A stretch of DNA of 18,626 bases from Lachnospiraceae bacterium (GCA_017437705.1 JAFRYJ010000003.1:1-18626); one strand, 5' to 3'. Positions 12,401 through 16,592 are shown, counted from the stretch's first letter. Translations and numbers: made by a program. Notes: a model not told the origin generated them from the sequence alone.

Positions 12401-13324
12401 ATCGTAGGACGCTTTTTTAAGAGCCGAGTTGATCGCCTTCTGGATCGCGTTTGATGATTTTGTAACTGTGGTCTTTGTGATGACTGCCGTCGAATTGTCT
12501 GCTGCTTTTACAACGTTGTACTTAACTGTCGCGCCCTTTGTCTCTACCTTGTTCTCATCAGTGCTCTTCAGGGTCTTGCCGCTGATGGTTCCCGTGTAGG
12601 TGGTGGTCTCGGGCTTAAGCTGAGGAACGTACGAGTATGCGTTGTCGTTCGTTATGTCCGGATTATCGCTCTTGTATGTCTGTGTGATCGTTATGGACTG
12701 AACATCATTTTTGAACGTCTCCGTGGAGGGATCCACGTCGTTGGCGGGATCGCCTGCCAGCTGGTTCGTGCTCGGAGCATTCCCATAGACGATCTCCTCG
12801 AGCACAGCCTCGCCGTCTGTTACGGCCAGTGTCTCGAGGTTGTCCTGCACGATGTCGGGATTCGCATCCGAAAGTCCGGGCGTCGTGGGAGTGACTACCG
12901 TATTATTTGTCGGAGCATCGGTGGACGTATTTCCGCCGCCGGTCTGAGGATCTCCTCTCAGCCCTCCTTCCCCGGTGCCTTCTTCGCCGCCTGTCGTTAC
13001 GGTGGGCTCCGGTTCGGTCGTGATGACGGCCTCGCCGCCTTCGCCGCCGTCAACGACTGTACTGCCGCCTTCGCCGTCGACAACGACCGTGCTGCCGCCC
13101 TCGCCGCCGTTAGTGACCGTACCGCTGCCGGTGCTGTTCTCGCCGTTAGTCACGATAACGTTGTCAACATCGCCGGCTTCCTGGCCGCTCTCGGTAACTC
13201 CGCCTTCGCCCTCTTCTGCCCTTGCTTCCGTAAGGCCGAAGCCAAAAAGGAATATGAGAGCAAAGAGCGCTATGAGCGTTCCCTTAAAACTGCTTCCTGA
13301 TTTTCGATTCCCGTTTGCTTTCAT
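1..13324 (-). CDS. Giant LktA/filamentous-haemagglutinin-like adhesin, partial (C-terminus outside window)
   Basis: One open frame of 4,441 codons runs from the ATG at 13324 to the left edge. I followed the frame through most of its length and saw no in-frame stop. Start choice: AAGGAAG lies about 7 nt upstream of an ATG that opens a good signal peptide (basic residues 1-14, hydrophobic 16-31, AxA cleavage site at A34-R35-A36). Order of parts: Gly/Glu repeats (37-150), a possible beta-helix cap (155-440), GDGxD-type repeats (446-565), beta-helix block A (805-1059), InlB-B-like modules (1160-1442 and 1527-1965), block B (2045-2489), a helical island (2504-2782), more modules (2909-3282), and block C (3285 to the edge). 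The beta-helix repeats (hydrophobic VGVAVAVN-type strands, then A-x-I-x-A-x-G-x-V-x-V) resemble LktA-family adhesins. A surface or secreted adhesin is inferred. Cysteine is very rare. The anchor is outside the window, so sortase attachment cannot be judged. It is the last visible gene of a unit, 36 nt after the TPR gene. Confidence 0.93.
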   Translation of the reverse strand, partial: MKANGNRKSGSSFKGTLIALFALIFLFGFGLTEARAEEGEGGVTESGQEAGDVDNVIVTNGENSTGSGTVTNGGEGGSTVVVDGEGGSTVVDGGEGGEAVITTEPEPTVTTGGEEGTGEGGLRGDPQTGGGNTSTDAPTNNTVVTPTTPGLSDANPDIVQDNLETLAVTDGEAVLEEIVYGNAPSTNQLAGDPANDVDPSTETFKNDVQSITITQTYKSDNPDITNDNAYSYVPQLKPETTTYTGTISGKTLKSTDENKVETKGATVKYNVVKAADNSTAVITKTTVTKSSNAIQKAINSALKKASYDSDGKIQSITITVGKGTYNGDLNISFNNVQEVVTGANKNFTLYILGEDSFTRPAKGVIDKSTISAGAGTGVVLNGNVNIDDINVVFAGIYFSTLGPGGQTNTSAQIKKVNLLNSNNKTEIYGTAANDSVDIYIKGKNSELKVDTGKGIDKVQVTTEYNGLDAGTGFSNKLNVSTGDGADTVTLTHTAGVLEAEIYTGDGGDTVTIAGGLDAARKYTPSGGSEKTSSLKVDLGAGSDNITVNVNTARGFSKIYLYGGSDLEQLKGKYTEDKINEVLDQYISMSANLKMSGHDSLTLVGDLAKDGEISSTIKVPLYGKVVEVNDNYFGYVTALAKRIDDPFDIDLIGFNALSDSLVNKPTVEIESLKVDAQHPISSFTDYKYTGDLTDSDGKLVALNADWSGYTIVLTTLHIGYYPVKLGTFINVPTAIPDVALGNINMPTVNLSVAGKRIVVGGEVIAASVTLKAGDNDALFDFLGDGNIDPSSAPQVNTESPLSGSLFDFVATAEVEIQKGSSITAVNGNVNVSATVEQTRSLIDLFGDALAGINVINVKVGSSNISIKGNIEAHNNVNITARANVKIAASNESLAGLYVPIAVVVAVTESTIEIDDKAQIEAKLGSVKITSESKVAVNASATTGSLPLSFAVAVGVNDAHILIGEKAQIKANGNVEIINTASTTASAKATRGGGLTGNASGYIAAEVIVQDAYAKVTDQAQITATNGNVTVRSTATQNGMAVASSAKPAGDGGDSTAKQGMNSIKELFKSIAVTLKDKVKSAISNKIHGIGYKFGGKDHAIKTTKTEHGAVTAPSSANAHDFVTDKTFEAGVKYYTCDIHGVYTVANVVAGTNVPSKPAYYKDADPVVVTINPDEGYSLKTLEIKYLKKGADNYTMITPTKVAEGTYTFKMPEFDVIITAIFQKGAGESAAQGEGTDAGVTDLIDDALSGAEEEDEDIVTENSTKPDAIKVNVEYTDDNYTAAPANEVFRENVIYYKKNGDKYEVSAVEPGDTIPENTYYIRNGSILTAVTKVDAGKKIQLIINPSANKVASEVKAVYKSKYILATGKFQEGKEYFLIEDGEYKKQKVEKDKDIPKDKTYYVLSSTETRIVEELITKTNGKYIFKIPTGVNADGISLRAKFGDPDAVATGGDDSADGGDASTAQSAGALAAGVNINNNKAAISTTGTITAGGVVTVEAIGTNVGYVMADGTAVGPDAMAEEPEEQPDAGIVTSAQTIIPYTVYIEPSRGVVLQKADGTDEENGIYVLDAISFEPHFEKKAEMVTATYVKPDGTEKTRETIVATFDDTTKKYTIDLSALQIKEGTTVKIKFKDFEEGVDIEGEYLVPNSITVKSTRNGAIQHASGGPGSKIYSFKIKPAAGYRVKEKTETEPGSPYAEYIKVTGEGSHAEESTVKFELKKDDSGIYYFNLSDLTGLKPGTEIKIGAEFEANQRNVVTEVLQAGKPAGDKVPGTITIESGLTTTSPATAMETKEIVFTLTAGQDNQYAKVYIAYTDKGAEVKKELTIGEDGKYTFTMPGVDVKIIADFFRQAHTLTTGGASAGEIDLSASAAAEGQAITVSLSEEGAAAGKKITGLTVEITGGNVITEPYTDSVAAHYKQNADGTWTYTIPGSFNYLDGTVELDQLVEGLTFTFIPVTGDKALTLKPGTVANGTIEAPAFADAKEEVTIKLTPGSGYKIDSSSVKVIIIGANGSTKTVTAKGSGTIFTFVVPDSVTAGSTAEITAKFVPGVQSGSGKGKDGKQTVSVGVSVAVGVVINKNEAIVENATIVSKGLKVISTNTTQDKVEALAGFSAGQIGIGGAVAVNVDTSKSIAVVKDTAKVTLTGGPLEVTAKTTAKFDTNASAKGQDKSENAGVGAGIAVSVTGIDTKAEIEDEPKEHHVIQIAEGKKLDSVKVSATTTDTQTVGATAGAAGGISVTPVLALTVAGADTYAHIGKGTTEIITSGDLTVSAESDAWRQLAANAAAAGDSVGVGASFSISVLNDKTKARLSRSVKAKNVTVNVKAKNRVRSTSRASASGASGKSKSDDSGSSDDKAGADKQSDGPMAGAGKLAGHVNAGGTSPSGISSASGKKNGASTTEGGIEVAAALALNVQNITAEAIIDDGLSITAEGDEKNGKVIVRTQTYNEAYIAANGSASKGKIGVGVAVAVNVVSYKSNAIVGNSSVSANDITVEAVMIPETPSTVNEVPAKSKGWLMDLLENALQSLILDIAKNAGLADLFGEKSSKVLADLLTTAVDKALDSITKGTGFEDLLNNNPYEQLQKNVANFLSLILDFPTRMEKKIDALLEGQGQDIGIRIRDTLIKYLKEQAFPVILDKILTNVTKYVGPILMECITPNPGGPEQDESESKMRAVFLDEKDGILIAIRDKIEADVLKTIGDLIGTQLTVDKQKTLQQNVKENLRHVFENLVRKVVNTLTDGIMNVEEFKNFIKGDVKDTIIQNLKTAATEAGKALTTAALDSITGLLGAKVTVDKVNGHKFTTQAIAGASGQQVAVAGSVAVAVINGDTTAVIKGADAASPYVVSATNDIIVKAEANHVEKTVASAAEDSRGEADANENAGASAGTAGGSSQGGTDKTISNSVINWGNGGTTSISERTVQVTPDADKKIKSIKVTYTKPDKTKGETQLALTQTDMLNGYTFAVPETGDPKAAGAGNSYPINNLGGRYVEVLTGSTIEYVITFISRDSQTMDVIDLIWTGGGEGTITKRASEGSGTGGENIDDSIGDDVKWKEKFYNIKVTPDEYYKLQDDYLTFKFTTEKDKDDHFSIKMTESLITDGYPISVLTCSDGRVLVKLSTEKWYWLKKGTSLQALVDFVGKFRITVKQGGISNGEALDEMTVNNDVIDPSKKEQNSDGTYTNSYTVIPNADRGTVKVRDLAAEKDGDILRAAYEDLIAVTVIPKEGCKFYKLFMIYKDEEGHDKRQMIVTKDSSIIDPDGGTTFVFYLPKSDTVVVAVFLEKAAGEQDPPEEPEKTASGKTIGVGAAFAMTYSDVNVNAGIGKNRKVTAGAVDVRATSIHNASTSGTAGSDPLATASKGTQSETTKDVSLDAGASLTILSDEVKATIGAGSVLTIGGRDSIAVDPADPGSKYVSFNLLADQSGQTNTKASAFAAGKSTAVGASVTVNIVDSLIEAVLDGTVSTKGAANVAARTYNRDNSEALATAMGADLDRYLNKFATGVDNIEKKANKLLAGDYFTLGGSNGGGGTSGGGSSSNGNKEKANTTLNKNKKDGGGTDNNANLSSNVLASQNVKIPTSGGNAANKGSEGAGKAGEASGKNFSDNQKNGGDEQSFQVAAAVGLNITKHKAHATVNGSLTAATIDVASVNRGNFLTKGTGIAMSLGRKSNSIAAGVAVSVNKNETITLINGSLIAKDQTEEKGDVSITAKTTQNMDGKYRGLLAAQALAGAVSGADGTISLAGSVVVVVDDAETAVKINKDNNKEVKIEGAKITIEAYDKTKLAVRAGGVSISKGSKVGVGVAFSLIYANESVDVYVGNGTKIVGESLEINSEKARVDFSDYTFALGVQNFITDTSDLSATEKATAKKGFVNLDRDKTKDNAPYTIDININTSDALALVDALNVLSSTNYYLEAVAGSIMGSQGADSTLSLAGSVAMLFFKNKVNATIGNNVTIDLSGSTYKTWKDRNDNVWYIRGDDVFVLGSDGLLRDAGFKAAVLGAAKEGTEAYENKKTETIDGAEYTLYTVGSRVFYVYKVSDTQSRVYEKSGGKLKTSDITWSMLNASETTDTLERGMNFRAFEDANIRIIAGSVSVSPSKAGVGLTVAYIQNEDEVKATVGTNSKINVAVNEGEKGGYIQTASFSADILLVTVAAAISSSSSSKFNLGGAFNVAAIDNLAEASVGAGTVITARDDVRIMSSVDTNEVLVSLSAAGGAGDVAVGATVAVVLDNAEATTKIGKAARLESLAGSVTVESKNYERLINVLASASAAPAGKAAAAGSIGVLISGTKAGVDIAEEATIVAEKDVNILTDTESMLVEVGIGVSVGGSTAAVGASVLVNILNREATIVIHDGVTITATTGNVLIQSTGADENIIIGLAVAATQGNGITGTIPVLVSNTKIENVIGDKQIEKDDDDDDLASTATGSGKTINITAGDSIGVFADLDTQSYMFAGG
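3480..4600 (-). other. Divergent InlB-B-repeat-like modules, third group (residues ~2909-3282)
   Basis: Several copies carry the signature strands: VQVTPDADKKIKSIKVTY, IKVTPDEYYKLQDDYLTF and VTVIPKEGCKFYKLFMIY, with ends such as TTFVFYLPKSDTVVVAVF. A disordered Ala/Gly/Ser/Glu-rich linker (about 4600-4745) precedes them. A Trp-rich strand pair (KWYWLKKG) lies near 3985, between modules. Confidence 0.65.
4978..5815 (-). other. Helical island inside the adhesin (residues ~2504-2782)
   Basis: Here the beta-rich composition stops abruptly. About 280 residues are rich in Leu, Lys, Glu, Asp, Ile and Asn with heptad-like spacing, for example WLMDLLENALQSLILDIAK and VLADLLTTAVDKALDSI. Gly-, Val- and Thr-rich repeat text resumes right after it. 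A single Cys sits near its middle beside an NPGGPE turn. The pattern predicts several amphipathic helices, and I do not recognise a family. It could be a helical bundle projecting from the shaft, or a membrane-active segment. Confidence 0.7.
5858..7192 (-). repeat. Beta-helix repeat block B of the adhesin (residues ~2045-2489)
   Basis: Repeats with strands such as VSVGVSVAVGVVINKNEA, IGIGGAVAVNVDTSKS and IGVGVAVAVNVVSYKS alternate with short charged turns. A Ser/Gly/Lys/Asp-rich stretch of about 70 residues at 6135-6345 interrupts the block and is probably a flexible loop or linker. The block ends just before the helical island. Confidence 0.75.
7430..8746 (-). other. Divergent InlB-B-repeat-like modules, second group (residues ~1527-1965)
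   Basis: About five beta modules in a row interrupt the beta-helix. Recognisable copies end in YTFTMPGVDVKIIADFF and related strands. Others keep the P-x-x-G-Y-x-x-x start (IKPAAGYRVKEK) but have lost the MP-x-x-D-V end. The continuous series places a region of over 430 residues with a different fold between shaft blocks A and B. Confidence 0.6.
8998..9850 (-). other. Divergent InlB-B-repeat-like modules, first group (residues ~1160-1442)
   Basis: The pattern V-x-I-x-P-D-E-G-Y-x-L, followed 35-45 residues later by YTFKMPEFDVIITAIF, is the hallmark of the small beta modules often annotated as divergent InlB B-repeats in clostridial surface proteins. A second, looser module ends near IFKIPTGVNADGISLRAKF. 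A disordered acidic linker with the run EEEDED separates them at about 9550-9660. These modules commonly act as stalk or spacer units; no ligand can be assigned. Confidence 0.65.
10148..10912 (-). repeat. Beta-helix repeat block A of the adhesin (residues ~805-1059)
   Basis: Successive repeats each contain a hydrophobic strand such as PIAVVVAVTES or LSFAVAVGVNDA, then an I-x-I-x-x-K-A-Q-I-x-A-x-x-G-x-V-x-I turn and strand pair. The spacing measured between two KAQI/KAQI/QAQI elements is about 49 and 53 residues. This is the LktA-type filamentous adhesin repeat. It is expected to form a right-handed beta-solenoid shaft. Repeats have diverged to low identity, so DNA-level repeats are not obvious. 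Confidence 0.75.
11650..11990 (-). other. GDGxD-type acidic repeat segment (adhesin residues ~446-565)
   Basis: Three spaced motifs, TGDGADTVTLTH, TGDGGDTVTIAGG and LGAGSDNITVNV, together with TGKGIDKVQV just before them, recur every 20-40 residues. They look like degenerate versions of the GGxGxDxUx nonapeptide of RTX/haemolysin-type calcium-binding parallel beta-rolls. Known family behaviour is calcium-dependent folding after export. Here the repeats are further apart than in true RTX arrays, so calcium binding is only a possibility. The segment lies between the beta-helix cap and block A. Confidence 0.5.
13034..13123 (-). repeat. Three 30-bp tandem repeats in the 5' part of the adhesin gene
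   Basis: Three adjacent 30-bp units (13034-13063, 13064-13093, 13094-13123) encode ten-residue repeats of the form (S/G)TV(V/T)(D/N/V)GGEGG, with small differences between units. A decayed fourth unit lies just beyond. They follow the signal peptide (about residues 68-97) in a Gly/Glu/Thr-rich, probably disordered segment. The frame is kept because the unit length is a multiple of three. Confidence 0.85.
13217..13324 (-). other. Sec signal peptide of the giant adhesin
   Basis: Residues 1-36 have a basic n-region (K2, R7, K8, K14), a hydrophobic core from L17 to about L31 (ALFALIFLFGFGL), and the cleavage motif A-R-A at 34-36, followed directly by acidic E37 and E38. This shows that the giant protein is exported. 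I see no YSIRK-G/S motif and no extended signal peptide of the kind used in two-partner secretion, so ordinary Sec export from a Gram-positive cell fits best. Confidence 0.9.
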
Positions 13325-13345
13325 GATGTTCTTCCTTTGCTTTGA

Positions 13346-13365
13346 AATAAATCCCTGTATTTATT
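13346..13365 (-). promoter_or_regulatory. Short AT-only inverted repeat between TPR and adhesin genes
   Basis: AATAAAT and ATTTATT form a 7-bp stem with a 6-nt loop (13353-13358). The stem overlaps the last codons and stop of the TPR gene and lies about 20 nt before the adhesin start codon. It lacks GC pairs and a U-tract, so it is not a terminator. A weak effect on mRNA stability or translation is possible. Confidence 0.25.
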
Positions 13366-14647
13366 CCGTTAACGGTATTGTTTGAATGTCTGACGCCTTT
13401 ATTCCGAATATCGTTATGCCCATCGCTTCAAGTATCTCCTGCGCTTCTCCGCTGAGTTCCGGATCGTCGCCCATCTCTATTACTGCCTTGAGATCCGCCG
13501 CCGCCTCTTCGGCACGGCCTGTCTGGATGTAGCATACCGCCCTGTTGTAAAGACTTGCTGTCGTGTTGTCGTCTTCTGTAATGGCCTTTGTGAAATAACC
13601 GATCGCTGTTTCGTAATCTTCCTTCGCCATGGCGCATACGCCGAGGTAATATCTGATCCCCTGATGAGCATGCTCATCTTTTTCGGCTTCCTGCAGGTGT
13701 CCGAAGGCCTCTTCGTAAAGTCCCTGCGCCATGTAGGAAATGCCTGTCCAGAAGCTTATTTCCGCTGTTTCCGCTGATGCTCCGGCTTCTTTGAGGACCT
13801 TTTCTCCTTCGCTGCATGCACCCTCGTAATCCTCTCCGGCGTACAGGCACTGGATGATCTGCTCCTCGATGAGCACGGTGTCCGGATAGCCCTTGTCGAT
13901 GGCCTGACGGAACATGCTCACCGCCTTGTCGTACTCGCCGTCGTCCATGAGGCACATGCCCAGGATCGATGATGCTTCACCTCGGGGATCCTCTTCCGTA
14001 AGGGTGAAATACTTTTCCAGATCCTTACGTGCTCGCTTCAGATCCCCTGACCTCGCCTCGCATCTTGCTCTGTCAACGTACAGATGCTCGGTGAAGGTCT
14101 CCGGCGAATCGATGGCCTTTGTGTAGCAGCTGATTGCCGTTTCATCGTCTCCCGCATTCTCGAAATCCGATGCCAGTGTTGATACGATGACCGGGTCTGC
14201 ATCCGCCAGTCCCTGGTAGACCTTGAAGTCCGCCATGGACTTTTCGTTCTGCCCCATGTCCCTGTAGAGCTCTGCTCTCAGGTACCAGGCGTTTGCCAGA
14301 TCGGGATCAAGCTCTATGGCTTTGTCGATATGCTCGAATGCCTGATCGTATTCCTCCTTGAGGATGTATACGCTTCCCTTTCTGAGCTCCAGCCCCGCGA
14401 TCGTTTCATCTTTGCCGTCGCAGTTCTCTATGCATCCGTCCAGATATTCAAGAGCTTCGTCGTAGTTCTTTTCGTTTACGGCGTTGACCGCGTACTGATC
14501 GAATTCCTCGTAAGTCCTGGGATACTGGATCTCCGTCCTCGATGATACGTAAATATTAAGAATGAATACCGAAACAAGGATCAGCGCCAAAATCTTGGCC
14601 CACAGCTTTTTGCTGCTTTTTTTAGTGCTTTCGCCCTGTTCACTCAT
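13361..14647 (-). CDS. Membrane-anchored tetratricopeptide-repeat protein
   Basis: The 428-residue product has a Ser/Lys-rich cytoplasmic tail (1-14), one membrane helix (about 15-34) and then TPR motifs filling most of the rest. Clear units include YDEALEYLDGCIE (62-74), YDQAFEHIDKAIELDPD (100-116), NEKSMADFKVY (134-144), YDKAVSMFRQAID (239-251), YEEAFGHLQEAEKD (311-324), YETAIGYFTKAI (345-356) and AEEAAADLKAVIEM (379-392). By the positive-inside rule the TPR superhelix should lie outside the membrane. TPR arrays bind proteins or peptides. The position between a small membrane protein gene (6 nt upstream) and the giant adhesin (36 nt downstream) suggests a role in export, folding or surface assembly of the adhesin (inference). 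The ribosome binding site is weak (AGAGAG), so translation may be coupled to the preceding gene. Confidence 0.9.
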   Translation of the reverse strand: MSEQGESTKKSSKKLWAKILALILVSVFILNIYVSSRTEIQYPRTYEEFDQYAVNAVNEKNYDEALEYLDGCIENCDGKDETIAGLELRKGSVYILKEEYDQAFEHIDKAIELDPDLANAWYLRAELYRDMGQNEKSMADFKVYQGLADADPVIVSTLASDFENAGDDETAISCYTKAIDSPETFTEHLYVDRARCEARSGDLKRARKDLEKYFTLTEEDPRGEASSILGMCLMDDGEYDKAVSMFRQAIDKGYPDTVLIEEQIIQCLYAGEDYEGACSEGEKVLKEAGASAETAEISFWTGISYMAQGLYEEAFGHLQEAEKDEHAHQGIRYYLGVCAMAKEDYETAIGYFTKAITEDDNTTASLYNRAVCYIQTGRAEEAAADLKAVIEMGDDPELSGEAQEILEAMGITIFGIKASDIQTIPLTE

Positions 14648-14653
14648 ATTAAT

Positions 14654-14971
14654 TTAACTCTCTGTGTTTGTTCTTTTGCTGTTCCTGTATTTGTTTACCA
14701 GTACCGTAAAAACGATGCCGACCAGGAAAGCTATAACAGCAACGGCTATATATCCTCCGGTCTCAGCATTCAGCATGAATGCACCGTAATGGGAAGATGA
14801 TGATACGGAAGTGCCTTTCCCCACCACCAGTGTTATGGTAAGCACCAGTGCGGCGGCCAGAAAAGCGAATCCCGCAGAGCACAGCCTTAAGCTCCGCTGC
14901 TCTTTTCTCCTTTTCAGATCCTCGCTTCTTTTGAGGATCTCCGAGATCATCTGTTCTTCGCTGAACCTCAC
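14654..14971 (-). CDS. Small two-helix membrane protein, HYG-motif paralogue (possible anti-sigma-like regulator)
   Basis: The 105-residue product starts at GTG 14971, with AGGAGG 9 nt upstream. The only nearby ATG (14981) runs into a stop after three codons. Layout: a charged cytoplasmic helix (1-28, with EILKRS at 11-16), membrane helix 1 (about 29-50), an outside loop with HYGAFML (61-67), membrane helix 2 (about 73-92) and a basic tail. It aligns with the 110-residue protein at 16593-16925 over its whole length: EILKRS, HYGA and GY occur at matching spacing, and HYG-to-GY is 12 residues in both. I do not recognise a named family. A role as a membrane-bound modulator of the sigma factor, or as a partner of the TPR protein, is inferred from context. 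Confidence 0.8.
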   Translation of the reverse strand: MRFSEEQMISEILKRSEDLKRRKEQRSLRLCSAGFAFLAAALVLTITLVVGKGTSVSSSSHYGAFMLNAETGGYIAVAVIAFLVGIVFTVLVNKYRNSKRTNTES

Positions 14972-15012
14972 TTGATCATTCCTCCTGTCAATTGGGTATC
15001 CGGGCAGTGCCT

Positions 15013-15031
15013 GGAATATCTCTGGTAATTA
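15013..15031 (-). promoter_or_regulatory. Candidate shared upstream element, copy 2
   Basis: On the minus strand this reads TAATTACCAGAGATATTCC. A nearly identical element, with two single-base gaps, lies upstream of the sigma gene at 17489-17506. This copy is between the terminator and the GTG-started 105-residue protein, where a promoter is needed. No convincing -35/-10 pair for the housekeeping sigma factor is visible in this gap. Confidence 0.35.
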
Positions 15032-15036
15032 ATGGC

Positions 15037-15067
15037 AAAAAAAAGGAAAGTTGCTCACTTTCCTTTT
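15037..15067 (-). terminator. Rho-independent terminator after the PrsW gene
   Basis: Perfect 11-bp inverted repeat (15057-15067 with 15041-15051) around a 5-nt loop. On the minus strand it is followed by a run of T that gives eight in a row (15044-15037). It lies 70 nt past the stop of the protease gene and separates the regulatory cassette from the surface-protein unit. Because the next gene has the same direction, partial read-through is possible. Confidence 0.9.
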
Positions 15068-15137
15068 CAAAAATAATATACAAAATTTTACACAGGTTTT
15101 TGTGCAGGTTGCTGAACGCGCCTGTTCCTTCTATAAT

Positions 15138-15812
15138 TTACATTTCTTCTGCGGTACCAGGACCGATCTCCGTTTCCTTCTCCCCTTCACCGAAGTCCGT
15201 GTTCTTATATATGTAATACAAAACTGCAGACATCACAACGGGGAATGCGTATCCGATAAATGATGTGATCCCCGGCTGTGATACCAGCAGGTTGTAAAGT
15301 CCGTGAACCGTCATGGAAAAAGCCAGGGCTCCCATGATGCCTGCCAGGTGCAGCACCCTGAATCTGCGGACGACGATAGTACCGAACGCCACCGTCAGCA
15401 GGCTCACGATATGCATGACGCCCACCGACATGCCGCGGATAAGTACGTATCCGAAGCTGTCGGCTCCAGAGGTCAGTATATGGCAGCAGTTTTCAAAGGT
15501 CGCAAAGCCCGTGCCGATACCGGCGGCGAAGATAAGGAGCTCCCTGTTCTCCAACCGGAGTATGGTGATGCCCATTAAAAGCGGCACGAACTTCATTATC
15601 TCTTCTATAAGAGGCGCTACAAAAACGGACGTGTCGGTCTCCGACATTGCTCCCGTATAGCTGATAAAACCGTTGAAGTATCCGGCCAGCAGGCATACGC
15701 CCATCCCTATAAGTGAGCCGGCAACGAACATTCGTGCGCTGCCCCTTATGAAAAGCAGAGAGATCATCAGCGGAATGGCAATGCAGACCAGGATGTTTTC
15801 AGCATATATCAT
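15138..15812 (-). CDS. prsW: PrsW-family intramembrane metalloprotease
   Basis: The 224-residue product has about eight hydrophobic segments and the four conserved spots of the PrsW family: EExxK (E70, E71, K74), FEN (F106-N108), H134 within RGMSVGVMHIV, and HxxxN (H170, N174). The C-terminal tail is acidic. In Bacillus subtilis PrsW makes the first cut in the anti-sigma factor RsiW and so frees SigW; Clostridioides difficile PrsW acts on the CsfT system. That is family knowledge, and its substrate here is unproven. The likeliest candidates are the two HYG-motif proteins. The start has a strong GGGGAGG site 8 nt upstream and overlaps the preceding stop by ATGA, so translation is probably coupled. 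Confidence 0.9.
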   Translation of the reverse strand: MIYAENILVCIAIPLMISLLFIRGSARMFVAGSLIGMGVCLLAGYFNGFISYTGAMSETDTSVFVAPLIEEIMKFVPLLMGITILRLENRELLIFAAGIGTGFATFENCCHILTSGADSFGYVLIRGMSVGVMHIVSLLTVAFGTIVVRRFRVLHLAGIMGALAFSMTVHGLYNLLVSQPGITSFIGYAFPVVMSAVLYYIYKNTDFGEGEKETEIGPGTAEEM

Positions 15813-16591
15813 GACTTGTCACCTCCCCGTACCGCATTGAACATAAACAGAATAAAGACCGATACCAGCAGATTGGCGGCCAGATACCATACTCCGTCCG
15901 TCATGAACATAGTGCTCATACACCAGGTGTGACCCGAAAACGACAGACTCATTTTCTTCTCCATGCTTTCCTTTTTTGCCGCCGCTTTTATGTTCAGGTA
16001 TAGAAATCCCAGCAGCACGATAAACATGAGAACGTACACGAAATATTCCACCGGATAGTAAGCTTCCTCAGGAACGAAGAACAGTCCCGTATGTATCGCG
16101 ATGATGATAAAACTCATCAGGATCAGATCCCTGCCCCGGGACCCCAGTGCTCCGCTCAGCTTGAGCCCCTGGGCACACCTTACCAGCAGATATCCGAAAG
16201 CCGCCCCGCCTATGATGTCCTGGAGCCACTCTCCCGACCACGCTATCCAGAGCCCTGCGCTGGCTGCTGCATACAGCGCCGCACACAGCATCTCCTTCCT
16301 GCAGTCCCGTTTGTCGTCTCTGAAAAGCTCGTAAAGGGAAGAGGCAAGAAAGAGGTATCCGGCCGCCTCTCCGAACTCATTGGCTGCCAGGGGCATACGG
16401 ATATCAGGATACATTATGTCAAAGGTTATCCAGTAGAGCAGACTCAGAAGTAAGCTTACTCCGCCGAAAACAAAAAGGGCCAGTACCAGCTTTCTGTTTC
16501 CGTGCCTCATGATGCGGATGCTCCGGATCACCACATATAAGACTGCCAGCAGTTCTATGGCAGTTACAATGATCTCTGCTTTTTTAATCAT
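15809..16591 (-). CDS. Polytopic membrane protein of unknown family
   Basis: The 260-residue product has about eight predicted membrane helices (near 6-26, 34-54, 72-88, 101-118, 123-140, 153-173, 180-199 and 232-254). Between helices 1 and 2, and again near 90-100 (RDDKRDCRKE) and 204-214, are basic stretches that should face the cytoplasm. There is no kinase, transporter or catalytic motif that I recognise. It sits between the 110-residue HYG protein (1 nt gap) and the PrsW gene (4-nt overlap), so it is almost certainly co-translated with them. A signal-sensing or scaffold role for the protease or sigma system is a guess from location. Confidence 0.85.
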   Translation of the reverse strand: MIKKAEIIVTAIELLAVLYVVIRSIRIMRHGNRKLVLALFVFGGVSLLLSLLYWITFDIMYPDIRMPLAANEFGEAAGYLFLASSLYELFRDDKRDCRKEMLCAALYAAASAGLWIAWSGEWLQDIIGGAAFGYLLVRCAQGLKLSGALGSRGRDLILMSFIIIAIHTGLFFVPEEAYYPVEYFVYVLMFIVLLGFLYLNIKAAAKKESMEKKMSLSFSGHTWCMSTMFMTDGVWYLAANLLVSVFILFMFNAVRGGDKS

Positions 16592-16592
16592 C

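Noticed and set aside
13020..13140. GC-rich repeats considered as a CRISPR array
   Set aside because: The units are directly adjacent with no spacers, and they encode in-frame Gly/Glu repeats of the adhesin.
13325..13360. Possible terminator between the TPR and adhesin genes
   Set aside because: The only stem there is made of A-T pairs without a U-tract, so the adhesin is most likely co-transcribed.
13366..13375. Perfect palindrome CCGTTAACGG
   Set aside because: It lies inside the last codons of the TPR gene and is short enough to arise by chance; no second copy was noticed.
15..13385. Many plus-strand open frames of 60-190 codons across the left 13 kb
   Set aside because: They lie antisense to the giant minus-strand frame, have Pro/Ser/Ala/Thr-biased text expected from its reversed codons, and lack consistent ribosome binding sites.
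13777..13955. Short alternative minus-strand frames inside the TPR and PrsW genes
   Set aside because: They are out of frame with well-supported proteins, Arg-rich and without start signals.
14972..15036. Housekeeping promoter for the 105-residue protein (TTGCCA and GATATT)
   Set aside because: The two hexamers are only 12 nt apart, too close for a -35/-10 pair, and TTGACA near 14990 sits directly before the ribosome binding site with no -10 after it.
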